DNA of 64,000 nucleotides from Oceaniferula flava. GTDB lineage: Bacteria; Verrucomicrobiota; Verrucomicrobiia; Verrucomicrobiales; Akkermansiaceae. Below, one piece after another: positions 32,880-41,075 of this stretch. Each line of letters opens with the position of its first letter. The first letter of the stretch is position 1. The translations under genes were made by a program, and so were the position numbers. The stretch covers positions 1 to 64,000 of the forward strand of contig NZ_JAFBGL010000006.1 of assembly GCF_016811075.1 (NCBI RefSeq), in the 5' to 3' direction. The notes under the pieces were generated by a model, which saw only the letters and a list, made by a program, of their open reading frames with translations, was not told the DNA's origin and did no database searches.

Positions 32880-33563
32880 TTAAAAATGCTTCTTTCTGGC
32901 GAGCCAGATGGTGTGGGTGCGGGTTTTTCTGCCTTTGTGGGCGGCGGCCACGGCGTTTTCGCTGACATCGAAACCGGCCTTGCGGAGGGTTTTGGTGAAC
33001 GCTTTGTCTCCGCGTGCCGACCATACGGCGAGGATGCCTCCGCCTTTCAGTGCGTTCTGGATCTCGCGCAGACCTTTGAGGGTGTAGAGGCTGTCGTTGT
33101 TCTTGCCGTGGAAGGCGGACGGGCCGTTATCGACGTCTAACAAGATGGCGTGATACTCGCCAGACGCTTGGCGGATGACTTTCTGCACCGGCTGGATCTT
33201 CACGGTGATCCGCTCGTCATCGAGTAGTCCGGGGTTGAGGTGGGAGAGGTGGGATTTGTTCCACTCGACAATGGTCGCTGTGAGCTCGGAAACGATGAAC
33301 TGGGCGCGCTTTTTTGTCACGGCGCGGGTGGCGGCGGCCAAGGTGTAGCCCATTCCCAGCCCTCCGATGAGAAACTTCGGCTGGTTCACCGGGCTGAAGG
33401 GGGCGCAGGCGAGCTCGGCGAGAGTTTCCTCGGACCCGTGGGAAAAGCTGGTCATGAGCTGCTCGCCATTGGAGCAAATCATGTAGGTGCCGTCGTGCTC
33501 GATGAGCTCGAGCGGTTCACCTTCCGGAGTTTTGGTTTCTGCGATTTTGATGTAGGGCTTCAT
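32880..33563 (-). CDS. spermidine synthase-like methyltransferase-fold protein
   Basis: About 227 residues, start MKPYIKIAETKTPEG. It has a Rossmann-like FLIGGLGMGYTLAAATRA glycine loop (about 65-82), an acidic ELTATIVEW (about 93-101), and ILLDVDNGPSAFHGKNN (about 140-156), typical of the spermidine/spermine synthase family found in many bacteria without polyamine pathway genes. The polyamine acceptor Asp-Tyr motifs of true SpeE are not clear, so substrate is uncertain. Gene stands alone between HlyD-like and TM2 genes. Confidence 0.7.
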   Translation of the reverse strand: MKPYIKIAETKTPEGEPLELIEHDGTYMICSNGEQLMTSFSHGSEETLAELACAPFSPVNQPKFLIGGLGMGYTLAAATRAVTKKRAQFIVSELTATIVEWNKSHLSHLNPGLLDDERITVKIQPVQKVIRQASGEYHAILLDVDNGPSAFHGKNNDSLYTLKGLREIQNALKGGGILAVWSARGDKAFTKTLRKAGFDVSENAVAAAHKGRKTRTHTIWLARKKHF

Positions 33564-33651
33564 GGACTGAAATAGAGGTCGGGCAGCGTGTGGGTGCAGG
33601 AGTTTCATTCCTCGCTTGCACCGAAAGCTGGCTGGGTGGTATAGGGTAGTT

Positions 33652-33987
33652 ATGTCAGACGATCAACAACAACCACCTGCGGAAACCTCCGTGGAGCCGA
33701 CTCCCCAACAGCCAGCTCCAGCGGCGCCTCTCGAAGGCAAGGCGGCCGCCGATAAGAAAATGCTAGCCGGTATCCTGGGTATCGTTCTAGGCGGATTCGG
33801 CATTCACAAATTCATCCTCGGTTACCAAAAAGAGGGCATCATCATGCTGGTCATTTCCGTGGCCACCTGCGGTTTCGGCTACACGGTCATTGGTATCATT
33901 GGCCTAATCGAGGGCATCATGTATCTCACGAAGTCGGACGAAGAGTTCGTGGAAACCTACATCACCAACAAAAAAGCCTGGTTCTAA
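33652..33987 (+). CDS. TM2 domain-containing protein
   Basis: About 111 residues, starting MSDDQQQPPAETSVEP, with a Pro/Gln/Ala-rich cytoplasmic N-terminus and then a TM2 domain: KMLAGILGIVLGGFGIHKFILG, a short loop, and GIIMLVISVATCGFGYTVIGIIGLIEGIMYL. TM2 proteins have two membrane helices and unknown biochemistry. The start at 33652 is preferred over an upstream extension of 12 residues. A strong terminator follows. Confidence 0.85.
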   Translation: MSDDQQQPPAETSVEPTPQQPAPAAPLEGKAAADKKMLAGILGIVLGGFGIHKFILGYQKEGIIMLVISVATCGFGYTVIGIIGLIEGIMYLTKSDEEFVETYITNKKAWF

Positions 33988-34011
33988 CGAGGCGACAGCA
34001 AGACTCTCAAA

Positions 34012-34045
34012 AAAGACCCCAACGGAGATTCCGTTGGGGTCTTTG
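34012..34045 (+). terminator. intrinsic terminator after the TM2 gene
   Basis: AAAGACCCCAACGGA pairs perfectly with TCCGTTGGGGTCTTT. It can act in both directions, since the neighbouring gene on the right is on the minus strand and ends 30 bases away. Confidence 0.9.
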
Positions 34046-34074
34046 CTTGGGAGGGGAAGGGGTCAAGAGCTAGC

Positions 34075-35247
34075 CTAACGCGCGAGGAAAACCGGCACGT
34101 TATCGGTCTCCCATTGCCAACCACGGAACTTGTTTAAATCGGCGATGTCTTCGGGCGACAGCGGCCCCATGGTGAACGGAGGCAGCACCGGCTGACCGGA
34201 TTTCGTGTTGCGGTATTTGGCGCCTTTTTCCTCAAGCATCAGGATAAAACCGACCATGCCACCGGGACGCTCGCCGAGGGTTAGGCTGATGTCCAAGACC
34301 TCACCCTCGCGGACCGTGAACCAGTCGCCATAGGTCAGTGGGGTTTTGCCGAAGGGGCTGTGCTGGCCTGACTGACGAGTCGCATTCGCGCCGCGCACCT
34401 CGACGGTTTCGCTGATGTCCGGCCAGGCGGCGACCAGTCGGAATTTTTTATTCAGAGTGACGGCGAGGTAGTCATCGCCGGCGCCCACCAGTCTGAAGGT
34501 GCCACTCTTCGGTGCCACCACTTGGCCCTGGTAATGGGCGATCCAGCCGCTGGGTTTGATTTCCTTTTCCGCGTTGAAAAACTTCGGTCCCTGACTGGCG
34601 CTGGAGTTGGGGATGGCGATGTAGCGGATGAACAGGGGCTGCTGCGTCTGGTAGTGCCGGTTCAGTGAGCTCTGGCTGTAGCGGCTGCGCTGCAGGCGAT
34701 TGATGCGATCGGTGAAGTGCGAGCGGTTCCTGATGTCGTAGCCGCTGATCGGTTTGCCGTTTGGGCTTTGTTTAAAATCGTAGAGTCGGCCGGCCAGGGT
34801 GCCCTCGAGTTTGCTGCTGGAGCCGAAGCCGCCACCGCTGCCGCCAGCTTCTCCCCAGGCATCGCCCCAGCCGTTGCCGAAATCATCGCCATCGCCGAGT
34901 TCCAGCGAGGGGGTGTCCACCACGCTGTCCGGCACAGGGATGGCGACGGTGGATGCGACCTTGGCCGCGATCGCTTTCGCGGCGGATGATGAAGGGGCCG
35001 ATGGCTGCCGCTGCACTGCGCGGGTGAATTCCGGCTTATGGGTCGGCTTTTTTTCCTCCCCCCGGCTCTGGTAAGAAACAATCTCCGGCGTGAAGTGATC
35101 CACCTTCGGGAGCAGCAGGAAGAGCAAGATGATCCCGACCAAGGTGACCAAGAGAATGGAAATAATAATACTGGTGATGGTGGAGTTCCGTTGCTGGGCC
35201 TGTAGCCGTGCAACAGCTTCTGGACTGAGTTGAGCGTGAAGTGACAT
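34075..35247 (-). CDS. single-pass membrane protein with C-terminal PA14-like domain
   Basis: A 390-residue protein with one membrane helix (about 25-46, IISILLVTLVGIILLFLLLP) and a Pro/Ser/Ala-rich linker (about 60-140). A C-terminal beta-rich region (about 195-355) has WIAHYQGQVVAPKSGTFRLV, GAGDDYLAVTLN and DWFTVREGEVLDISLTLGE. The pattern of a carbohydrate-binding PA14 domain (GTFRLV...GDDYLAV) is clear. Probably anchored in the inner membrane with the PA14 domain in the periplasm; ligand unknown. Near dapL but separated by a terminator. Confidence 0.7.
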   Translation of the reverse strand: MSLHAQLSPEAVARLQAQQRNSTITSIIISILLVTLVGIILLFLLLPKVDHFTPEIVSYQSRGEEKKPTHKPEFTRAVQRQPSAPSSSAAKAIAAKVASTVAIPVPDSVVDTPSLELGDGDDFGNGWGDAWGEAGGSGGGFGSSSKLEGTLAGRLYDFKQSPNGKPISGYDIRNRSHFTDRINRLQRSRYSQSSLNRHYQTQQPLFIRYIAIPNSSASQGPKFFNAEKEIKPSGWIAHYQGQVVAPKSGTFRLVGAGDDYLAVTLNKKFRLVAAWPDISETVEVRGANATRQSGQHSPFGKTPLTYGDWFTVREGEVLDISLTLGERPGGMVGFILMLEEKGAKYRNTKSGQPVLPPFTMGPLSPEDIADLNKFRGWQWETDNVPVFLAR

Positions 35248-35352
35248 GGTAGCGGTGGTTTTACAGCGAGTTCAATGGTTCGCTGATAGAGTCCCAACGC
35301 AGCTGCGTGGATTTCTCTTAGTCACCGTTGTGTCATACAAGGATCAGGGCAC

Positions 35353-35384
35353 AAAAAAAGGCGGGGTGCTGGACCCCGCCTTTT
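35353..35384. terminator. terminator after dapL
   Basis: AAAAAAAGGCGGGG pairs with CCCCGCCTTTT across a short loop. On the minus strand it ends dapL with a seven-T run, 22 bases past the stop. Confidence 0.85.
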
Positions 35385-35405
35385 GAAATAAAGAGATGTG
35401 ATCAG

Positions 35406-36632
35406 TTAGGAGATCGCCGCGATGCGCTTGCAGACTTCCTCGACGTTCTCGCGGGTGTTGAAGGAGGAAATACGGAAGTATCCTTCACCGGCAGCACCGA
35501 ATCCGGCACCGGGGGTGATCACCACCTGGGCTTCCTCGAGCATCTTGTCGAACATGTCCCAGGAGCCGACACCTTCCGGGCACTGAACCCAGACGTAAGG
35601 TGCGTTCTCACCGCCAAAGACTTTCAGTCCGAGGTCTTGGCAGGCTTTTCTCAGCAGGGCGGCATTGCCCATGTAGTGCTCGATCAGTGCTGACACCTGC
35701 TCTTTTCCTTCGGGGGAGAAGACGGCGGCGGCACCGCGCTGGACCGGGTAGGAGGCGCCGTTGAACTTGGTTGACTGGCGGCGGTTCCACAGTGAGTGTA
35801 GGCTGACTTCCTCGCCGGTGGATGCTTTCACGGTGAGTGTCTTGGGGATCACGGTGTAGGCGCAGCGGACGCCGGTGAAGCCACCGTTCTTGGAGAACGA
35901 GCGGAACTCGATGGCGCATTCGTGGGCACCTTCGATTTCGAAAATGGAGCGTGGCACCGAGGAGTCACGGACGAAGGCTTCGTAGGCGGCATCGTAGAGG
36001 ATGATGGCGCCGTGGTTCTTGGCGTAGGCAACCCAGGATTCCAGCTGCTCGCGGGTGGCGGTGGTGCCGGTGGGGTTGTTCGGGTAGCAGAGGTAGACGA
36101 GGTCGACTTTTTCCTCGGGGATGGCGGGGACGAAGTTGTTCTCGGCGGTGCAGGGGAGGTAAACGAGACCCTCGTAGGCGCCATTTTCATCGGCCTCACC
36201 GGTGTTACCGGCCATGACGTTGGTGTCGACGTAGACCGGGTAAACAGGATCGGTGATGGCGATCTTGTTGCCCTTGCCAAAGATGTCGAGAATGTTGCCG
36301 GTGTCGCATTTCGAGCCATCGGACACGAAGACTTCGTCGGCGGAGATGTTCAGGCCTTCGAACTGGTTTTCCACGATGGCGTCGCGCAGGAATCCGTAAC
36401 CTTGCTCCGGGCCGTAGCCATGGAAGGTTTCAGCTACACCTTGCTCATCGATGGCGGCGTGCATGGCATCGCGCACCGCTTGTGGCAGGGGCTCGGTGAC
36501 GTCGCCGATGCCGCAGCGGATCAGGCGGTCGGTCTTGTCAGGGTTGGCTTCGGTCCAAGCGGTGACGCGGCGGCCGATTTCCGGAAACAGGTAGCCGGCT
36601 TTCAGTTTGAGGAAGTTCTCGTTGATGTTCAT
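35406..36632 (-). CDS. dapL: LL-diaminopimelate aminotransferase
   Basis: A 408-residue PLP aminotransferase that converts tetrahydrodipicolinate to LL-diaminopimelate in one step, feeding lysine and peptidoglycan. The motifs [17 protein letters not shown] (about 37-53), [16 protein letters not shown] (about 177-192) and [15 protein letters not shown] (about 248-262), where the Lys binds PLP, are those of DapL rather than general AspC. This route is typical of Chlamydiae, Verrucomicrobiota and plants. No other dap gene adjacent. A minus-strand neighbour of unknown function begins upstream. Confidence 0.96.
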   Translation of the reverse strand: MNINENFLKLKAGYLFPEIGRRVTAWTEANPDKTDRLIRCGIGDVTEPLPQAVRDAMHAAIDEQGVAETFHGYGPEQGYGFLRDAIVENQFEGLNISADEVFVSDGSKCDTGNILDIFGKGNKIAITDPVYPVYVDTNVMAGNTGEADENGAYEGLVYLPCTAENNFVPAIPEEKVDLVYLCYPNNPTGTTATREQLESWVAYAKNHGAIILYDAAYEAFVRDSSVPRSIFEIEGAHECAIEFRSFSKNGGFTGVRCAYTVIPKTLTVKASTGEEVSLHSLWNRRQSTKFNGASYPVQRGAAAVFSPEGKEQVSALIEHYMGNAALLRKACQDLGLKVFGGENAPYVWVQCPEGVGSWDMFDKMLEEAQVVITPGAGFGAAGEGYFRISSFNTRENVEEVCKRIAAIS

Positions 36633-36688
36633 AGTTACTATTGGGTGTTAGAATGGTTTCTTGGGGAAATGGGTGGGGGCGCAAGCGC

Positions 36689-37510
36689 TTAGGCTTCGTT
36701 GGCTTTCTTGCGCCGAGCGAGGTAGATGATGCCGCTGACGATGGCAAGGAAGATGACGGCGACCACAGCGAAGCCTTTCATCAGTCGATCAATGAGTGGC
36801 TGGCGATCTTCCGGCGGGGCGCTGGGTGCGCGGTAGCTGGGGTCGGTCTGCAGCAGCAGTTGCTTGCCTTCGATCTCGACCGCGGAGAGACGTTTGAAAA
36901 TCGGCCCAATCTCATCGTCATTGCGCACCGGGTGCAGCAGTGTCTCCGAGATGAACTCTCTGAATTGCTCGGGGACTTCCTGGCCCTCGACGGTAGTGAC
37001 GCTGATCACTCGGGGGAACACGGCGCCATCGACCAGTTCCGGGTGGATTACCAGTCGGGCATTGATGTAGCGCATCTCATCGCTGCCGATGCCGGGTTTC
37101 ACCGGGAAGGAGATATCCGCCTCGATGTTGTCGTTGCGCACGGCGATGATTTTCAGGGCGCCGCGGTGGGGTTTGAGGATCTCAAAGGTGCCGATGGCGA
37201 GGTTCATTTCCTCGGCATCGAGGGAAATCTCATCCTGGTGCTCGGCTTCGATGTTGTGGCGGAAGCCGACGAGCTTGCTTTTCAGCGCCGTCTGTTCGGA
37301 CTCCTTGCCGGTGACGTCGATGGTCAGTTCGGTGCGCGGTTTTTCCTCGGTGAAGCCGGTGATGGTGTCCTTCATCTGGAAATAGGTCCAAACGGTGAAG
37401 GCAATCATGCCCGCAGCGAGCACGCCCGCGATGATGAAAATCGAGCAGCCGGCGAAGGGAGAAAACTTCCTATCTTCCTGCTTGGAATCGGCTGGTGTGG
37501 CGTCGGACAT
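36689..37510 (-). CDS. membrane-anchored protein of unknown function
   Basis: A 273-residue protein with a short cytoplasmic start (MSDATPADSKQEDRKFSPF), a membrane segment (about 22-45), a soluble beta-rich domain (about 50-225), and a second membrane helix near the end (about 247-268) followed by RRKKANEA. The topology suggests a periplasmic domain held by two helices. No family recognised. The gene precedes dapL, 56 bases apart, in the same direction, and diverges from mnmA across the 37528-37621 inverted repeat. Confidence 0.6.
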   Translation of the reverse strand: MSDATPADSKQEDRKFSPFAGCSIFIIAGVLAAGMIAFTVWTYFQMKDTITGFTEEKPRTELTIDVTGKESEQTALKSKLVGFRHNIEAEHQDEISLDAEEMNLAIGTFEILKPHRGALKIIAVRNDNIEADISFPVKPGIGSDEMRYINARLVIHPELVDGAVFPRVISVTTVEGQEVPEQFREFISETLLHPVRNDDEIGPIFKRLSAVEIEGKQLLLQTDPSYRAPSAPPEDRQPLIDRLMKGFAVVAVIFLAIVSGIIYLARRKKANEA

Positions 37511-37527
37511 GCGTGGGTCTTAAACGC

Positions 37528-37621
37528 TAAACCCCAAGTTCTAAACTCCAAAAACAGGAAAAATCACTCATCGTGGCCAGAAATGCAAAATTGGTATTTG
37601 GAGTTTAAAATTGAGGGTTTA
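37528..37621. repeat. imperfect 25-base inverted repeat between divergent genes
   Basis: Arms 37528-37553 and 37597-37621 (TAAACCC...TAAACTCCAAA and its reverse complement) match at most positions. The 43-base loop is A+T rich. It lies in the shared upstream region of mnmA and the minus-strand membrane gene, so it could be an operator, a 5-prime UTR stem for mnmA, or a MITE-like insertion. Confidence 0.7.
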
Positions 37622-37631
37622 AATAAAGCGC

Positions 37632-38711
37632 GTGTCGAAGATTCTCGTAGGACTTTCCGGAGGTGTTGATTCCGCCGTGGCCGCCGCCTTGCTTTTGGAG
37701 CAGGGGCATGAGGTCGCGGGTGGCTATATGAAAAACTGGATCAACGAAGATGGCATCGCCGGCGATTGCCCCTGGGAGCAGGATGTCGAGGACGCCCATG
37801 CCGTGGCCAAGACGCTGGGCATCGAGTTCAGGGTGGTGGATTTGATCGATCAATACCGTGACCGCATCGTCGACTACATGCTGGAAGGCTACCGCAACGG
37901 CATCACGCCGAACCCCGACGTCTACTGCAACCGCGAGATGAAGTTTGGCGTTTTTCTCGATTACGCCCTGTCGCAGGGGTTTGAGGCCGTCGGCACCGGC
38001 CACTACGCGCGTCGCCGTGAACGATCCGATGGCAGCGCCGACATCCTCCGTGGTGCCGATCCGAACAAGGATCAAAGTTATTTCCTCGCCCTGATGGAGC
38101 AAGAGCAGGCGGTCCGCGCCCGCTTCCCCTGCGGCGAAATGCTGAAACCCCAGGTCCGCGAAGTCGCCGAGCGATTCAATCTCCCGGTCGCGGGGAAAAA
38201 AGACAGTCAGGGCATCTGTTTCATCGGAAATGTCAAGATGAGCGACTTCCTGCGCCATTACGTGCCGGACAGCCCGGGCGACATTGTTGATCTCGATGGC
38301 AAGGTCTTAGGAAAGCACAAAGGCCTGCATCTCTACACGCTCGGCCAGCGCAAAGGACATGGTGTGGCATCGCCGCGCGAAGGAATGGCCTATGTGGTGG
38401 TGGGGAAAAATGCCGCTGAAAATCAACTGGTGGTCGGCTGGGACATGGAAAACACCCCCGGGCTTTACGTGAAAAAATGCACCGTCGGCACTGTCAGCTG
38501 GGTGAATAAACCGATCACCGCCACGCGAAAAGTCGAAGCCCAACCACGCTACCGCTCGAAAAGTGAACCGGTCACGGTAACCCCCACCGACGATGGTAAG
38601 CTGGCCTTGGAGTTCGTCCGGCCACAGCGGGCGGTGACTCCCGGCCAGATCTGCGCCTTCTACGATGGTGGCACCCTGTTAGGCGGCGGCGTCTTCGAGA
38701 CCGTCGAGTAA
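37632..38711 (+). CDS. mnmA: tRNA-specific 2-thiouridylase MnmA
   Basis: A 359-residue tRNA-modifying enzyme that adds sulfur to U34 of Lys, Glu and Gln tRNAs. N-terminal P-loop ILVGLSGGVDSAVAAALLLE (about 4-23), acceptor Cys in PDVYCNREMKFG (about 97-108), second Cys in SQGICFIGNV (about 193-202), and the C-terminal beta-barrel. Start is GTG (37632), which gives MSKILVGLSGG; an ATG would truncate the P-loop. All catalytic residues present. Confidence 0.96.
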   Translation: MSKILVGLSGGVDSAVAAALLLEQGHEVAGGYMKNWINEDGIAGDCPWEQDVEDAHAVAKTLGIEFRVVDLIDQYRDRIVDYMLEGYRNGITPNPDVYCNREMKFGVFLDYALSQGFEAVGTGHYARRRERSDGSADILRGADPNKDQSYFLALMEQEQAVRARFPCGEMLKPQVREVAERFNLPVAGKKDSQGICFIGNVKMSDFLRHYVPDSPGDIVDLDGKVLGKHKGLHLYTLGQRKGHGVASPREGMAYVVVGKNAAENQLVVGWDMENTPGLYVKKCTVGTVSWVNKPITATRKVEAQPRYRSKSEPVTVTPTDDGKLALEFVRPQRAVTPGQICAFYDGGTLLGGGVFETVE

Positions 38712-38730
38712 GGTAGCCGAGATAGGAGCA

Positions 38731-38810
38731 TGGACATTCTTGTCCATGGGCAACCCCAGCCCGCAACCTAAGAGCACTGTGCTTAGGTTGCCGGCGGACA
38801 AGAATGTCCA
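38731..38810. repeat. cruciform-type palindromic element between mnmA and the STN-domain gene
   Basis: A 15-base perfect inverted repeat (TGGACATTCTTGTCC at 38731-38745 and its complement at 38796-38810) encloses a 10-base stem GCAACCTAAG/CTTAGGTTGC (38763-38772, 38782-38791) with a 9-base loop. Each outer arm can also fold alone (GGACA-TGTCC). This can form a three- or four-way cruciform. No T tract, and it lies between convergent genes. Looks like a REP/MITE family element. Confidence 0.8.
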
Positions 38811-38866
38811 CCCTCCGTTCGGAAAGCTGACAAACAAAACCCAAGCACTATTCGCGCATTGAAAAA

Positions 38867-39361
38867 TTACTCCTCAACGGAAAAAATCCGCACCACCCCA
38901 CCATCACTCAGCTCCCAGCGGCAATCCGCTTCTTCGCAAATCACATTGAGCGCCTCCGTGAATGTGACGTCTTCAAGATAGAGCGACACCGTAGTTTCAG
39001 CATCCGTGCTCACTGTATCTTGCGCTTTGCTGATCACGAACTGATAATTACGACCCGATCCTTCCATCTCGCGGACTTTCAGGTTGAGGAAATCCACCAC
39101 CTCTTCAAGAGCCACCTCGCGGAAATCAAGCACCGGGATCACGAGGGTGTCCAGGCTAGCGGGGGTGTGCTCGGCCACCTCGCTGGGGACGTCTGCTGCG
39201 GTCGGCTCAGGCGTCTGGGCGCTGACCGACTTCTTGGCTGCGGGCGCATCGACGGAACTCACTGAGATACTCGCAGGCTCGCGGAACATCAGCCATCCGG
39301 TGATCGCCGAAAAACAGACAATGAATATGAGGCACGCATTTTGGACCGTCATGTGTGTCAT
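38867..39361 (-). CDS. membrane-anchored protein with secretin/STN-like domain
   Basis: A 164-residue protein with an N-terminal membrane or signal segment (about 5-24) and a low-complexity linker. The C-terminal domain (about 80-160) has FREVALEEVVDFLNLKVREM, ISLYLEDVTFTEALNVICEEADCRWEL and VVRIFSVEE-like elements, the two-strand-helix-two-strand pattern of STN/secretin N domains. These mediate subunit contacts in secretins or TonB-related receptors. On its own it might be a small accessory or a regulator; function not assignable. Confidence 0.6.
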   Translation of the reverse strand: MTHMTVQNACLIFIVCFSAITGWLMFREPASISVSSVDAPAAKKSVSAQTPEPTAADVPSEVAEHTPASLDTLVIPVLDFREVALEEVVDFLNLKVREMEGSGRNYQFVISKAQDTVSTDAETTVSLYLEDVTFTEALNVICEEADCRWELSDGGVVRIFSVEE

Positions 39362-39456
39362 TATAACGTATTGGGAAGGAAAAAATAGTCACAATGCTGA
39401 ATCCTACTAAAATTCGGCGTTTGGTTTTGGGAAAATTAGTTTAGAATGCCTAAGTA

Positions 39457-40368
39457 ATGAGCGATCCCCCGGACGATGTGGCTGCCTATCTCGAGTTTCT
39501 CCGGATCGAGCGCAACGCCTCGGTGCGCACGTTGAGAAACTACAGCCACGCGCTGAATGCCTACCTGGAATGGCGCGGCGACGGCTTCAAATCGTGGCGC
39601 GATTGCAGCGCCAACGACTTCCGCGAGTATCTGTTTGAGCTGATGAAGCAGGAGCTGGCGAGATCGACCATTCGCCTGCGCTTCGCCGCGCTGCGATCGT
39701 TTTACAAATTCCTCGTCCACCGTGGCGGTTTGGCGGCCAGTCCGCTGGTGGAAATCCAGCTGCCAAAGCCGGAGCGCAAGCTGCCGGTCGTCTTGACCTT
39801 GGCGCAGATGGAAGACCTGCTGGCGATGCCGCTGAAACTCGACCCCGACCCCCGTGCCCAGCCGTGGCAGCCGCTGCGCGACGTCGCGATCATGGAGCTG
39901 TTTTATTCCAGCGGCCTGCGGGTGTCCGAGCTGGTGGCGCTGGACGTGAAGGATGCCGATTTCCTCTCCGAAACCCTGCGCGTCTTCGGTAAGGGCAACA
40001 AGGAGCGCATGGTGCCGATCGGATCTCATGCCATGGCTGCGCTGCAAAAATACCGTCAAGCGGCAGCGGTGCATGAAGGCCCGCTGTTCATCAATAAAAA
40101 CAAGGACCCGAACAAGCGTCGACTTTCCGTTCGCTCAGTGCAGCTACTTCTGAAGAAATACCTCGCCGCCACCGACATCGGCTTCGAGGTCACGCCGCAC
40201 AAACTGCGCCACACCTTTGCCACCCACATGCTCGATTACGGTGCGGATTTACGCAGTGTCCAGACGCTGTTGGGTCACGCCTCGCTCTCGACCACCCAGA
40301 TCTACACCCACGTCACCAAGGAGCGGATGCGCGAGGCCTACGATGCCGCCCACCCCCGGGCGGAGTGA
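39457..40368 (+). CDS. XerC/XerD-type tyrosine recombinase
   Basis: A 303-residue site-specific recombinase. The N-terminal SAM-like core-binding domain (about 1-90) precedes the catalytic domain with Arg in SSGLRVSEL (about 151-159), Lys in GKGNKERMVP (about 179-188), HKLRHTFATHML (His-x-x-Arg, about 246-257) and the Tyr in TTQIYTHV (about 280-287). The full R-K-H-R-H-Y set is present. It probably resolves chromosome dimers at dif; XerC versus XerD cannot be told here. Gene stands alone, with no phage or cassette context, arguing for the housekeeping recombinase. Confidence 0.9.
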   Translation: MSDPPDDVAAYLEFLRIERNASVRTLRNYSHALNAYLEWRGDGFKSWRDCSANDFREYLFELMKQELARSTIRLRFAALRSFYKFLVHRGGLAASPLVEIQLPKPERKLPVVLTLAQMEDLLAMPLKLDPDPRAQPWQPLRDVAIMELFYSSGLRVSELVALDVKDADFLSETLRVFGKGNKERMVPIGSHAMAALQKYRQAAAVHEGPLFINKNKDPNKRRLSVRSVQLLLKKYLAATDIGFEVTPHKLRHTFATHMLDYGADLRSVQTLLGHASLSTTQIYTHVTKERMREAYDAAHPRAE

Positions 40369-40386
40369 GCTTACGAGGGGGAGAAA

Positions 40387-41013
40387 TCACTCCTGCACGG
40401 TGCCGAAGATCCGGTCGCCGGCGTCGCCCAGGCCGGGTAAAATGTAGCCGTGTTCGTTCAGTCGGGAGTCGAGCGCCGGATAGTAAACCGGCACATCCGG
40501 GTGGTCGGAATTGAGTCGTTCGAGCCCTTCCGGGGCAGCGACAATGCAGGCGAAGCGCAGGTGCTTGGCGCCGTGTTTTTTTAGCTCGTCGATGGCGGCA
40601 CTGGCGGAGCCGCCGGTGGCGAGCATTGGATCGAGCACCATGACATCAGCATCGGTCAGGCTGGTGGGGGCGTTGAAATAGTAGCTTTCGGGAGACAGCG
40701 TGTCCTCATTTCTGGCCATGCCGATATGCGCCACTGCCGATTCAGGAAGCAGCCGGAGAAATCCTTCCAGCATACCAAGTCCAGCTCTGAGAATGGGCAC
40801 TAAGACAATTTCCCGTTCTAATTTCCGACCCGTAGTGATTTCCAAGGGCGTCTCGACCTGTGTCGGCAGCGTGAAAAGATCGGCAGTGACCGCAGGCACC
40901 ATCATCTGGGAGATTTCCTGCACGTAGGCGCGGAACTGGGAAGTGGGGCAGTCGCGCTGGCGAAGGCGCGCCATGCGGTCGTCGATGACGGGGTGCTGGA
41001 TAGGCTGGTTCAC
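40387..41013 (-). CDS. upp: uracil phosphoribosyltransferase
   Basis: A 208-residue pyrimidine-salvage enzyme converting uracil and PRPP to UMP. The PRPP motif VMVLDPMLATGGSASAAIDEL (about 124-144) and the C-terminal uracil-binding HGYILPGLGDAGDRIFG segment (about 188-204) are intact, as is ILRAGLGML. Full length. It faces the xer recombinase gene with an 18-base gap and is not linked to a uracil permease. Confidence 0.96.
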   Translation of the reverse strand: MNQPIQHPVIDDRMARLRQRDCPTSQFRAYVQEISQMMVPAVTADLFTLPTQVETPLEITTGRKLEREIVLVPILRAGLGMLEGFLRLLPESAVAHIGMARNEDTLSPESYYFNAPTSLTDADVMVLDPMLATGGSASAAIDELKKHGAKHLRFACIVAAPEGLERLNSDHPDVPVYYPALDSRLNEHGYILPGLGDAGDRIFGTVQE

Positions 41014-41075
41014 GATGTCCCACTCTGCCGCGATCGCTGGGCGGGATCAAGGTGGAAGTCGGTGGGCGGTCCGAC

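Noticed and set aside
39457-40368. Tyrosine recombinase as an integron or phage integrase
   Set aside because: It lacks the extra helix of integron integrases, has a normal XerC/D length and layout, and no attachment site or phage genes are adjacent.
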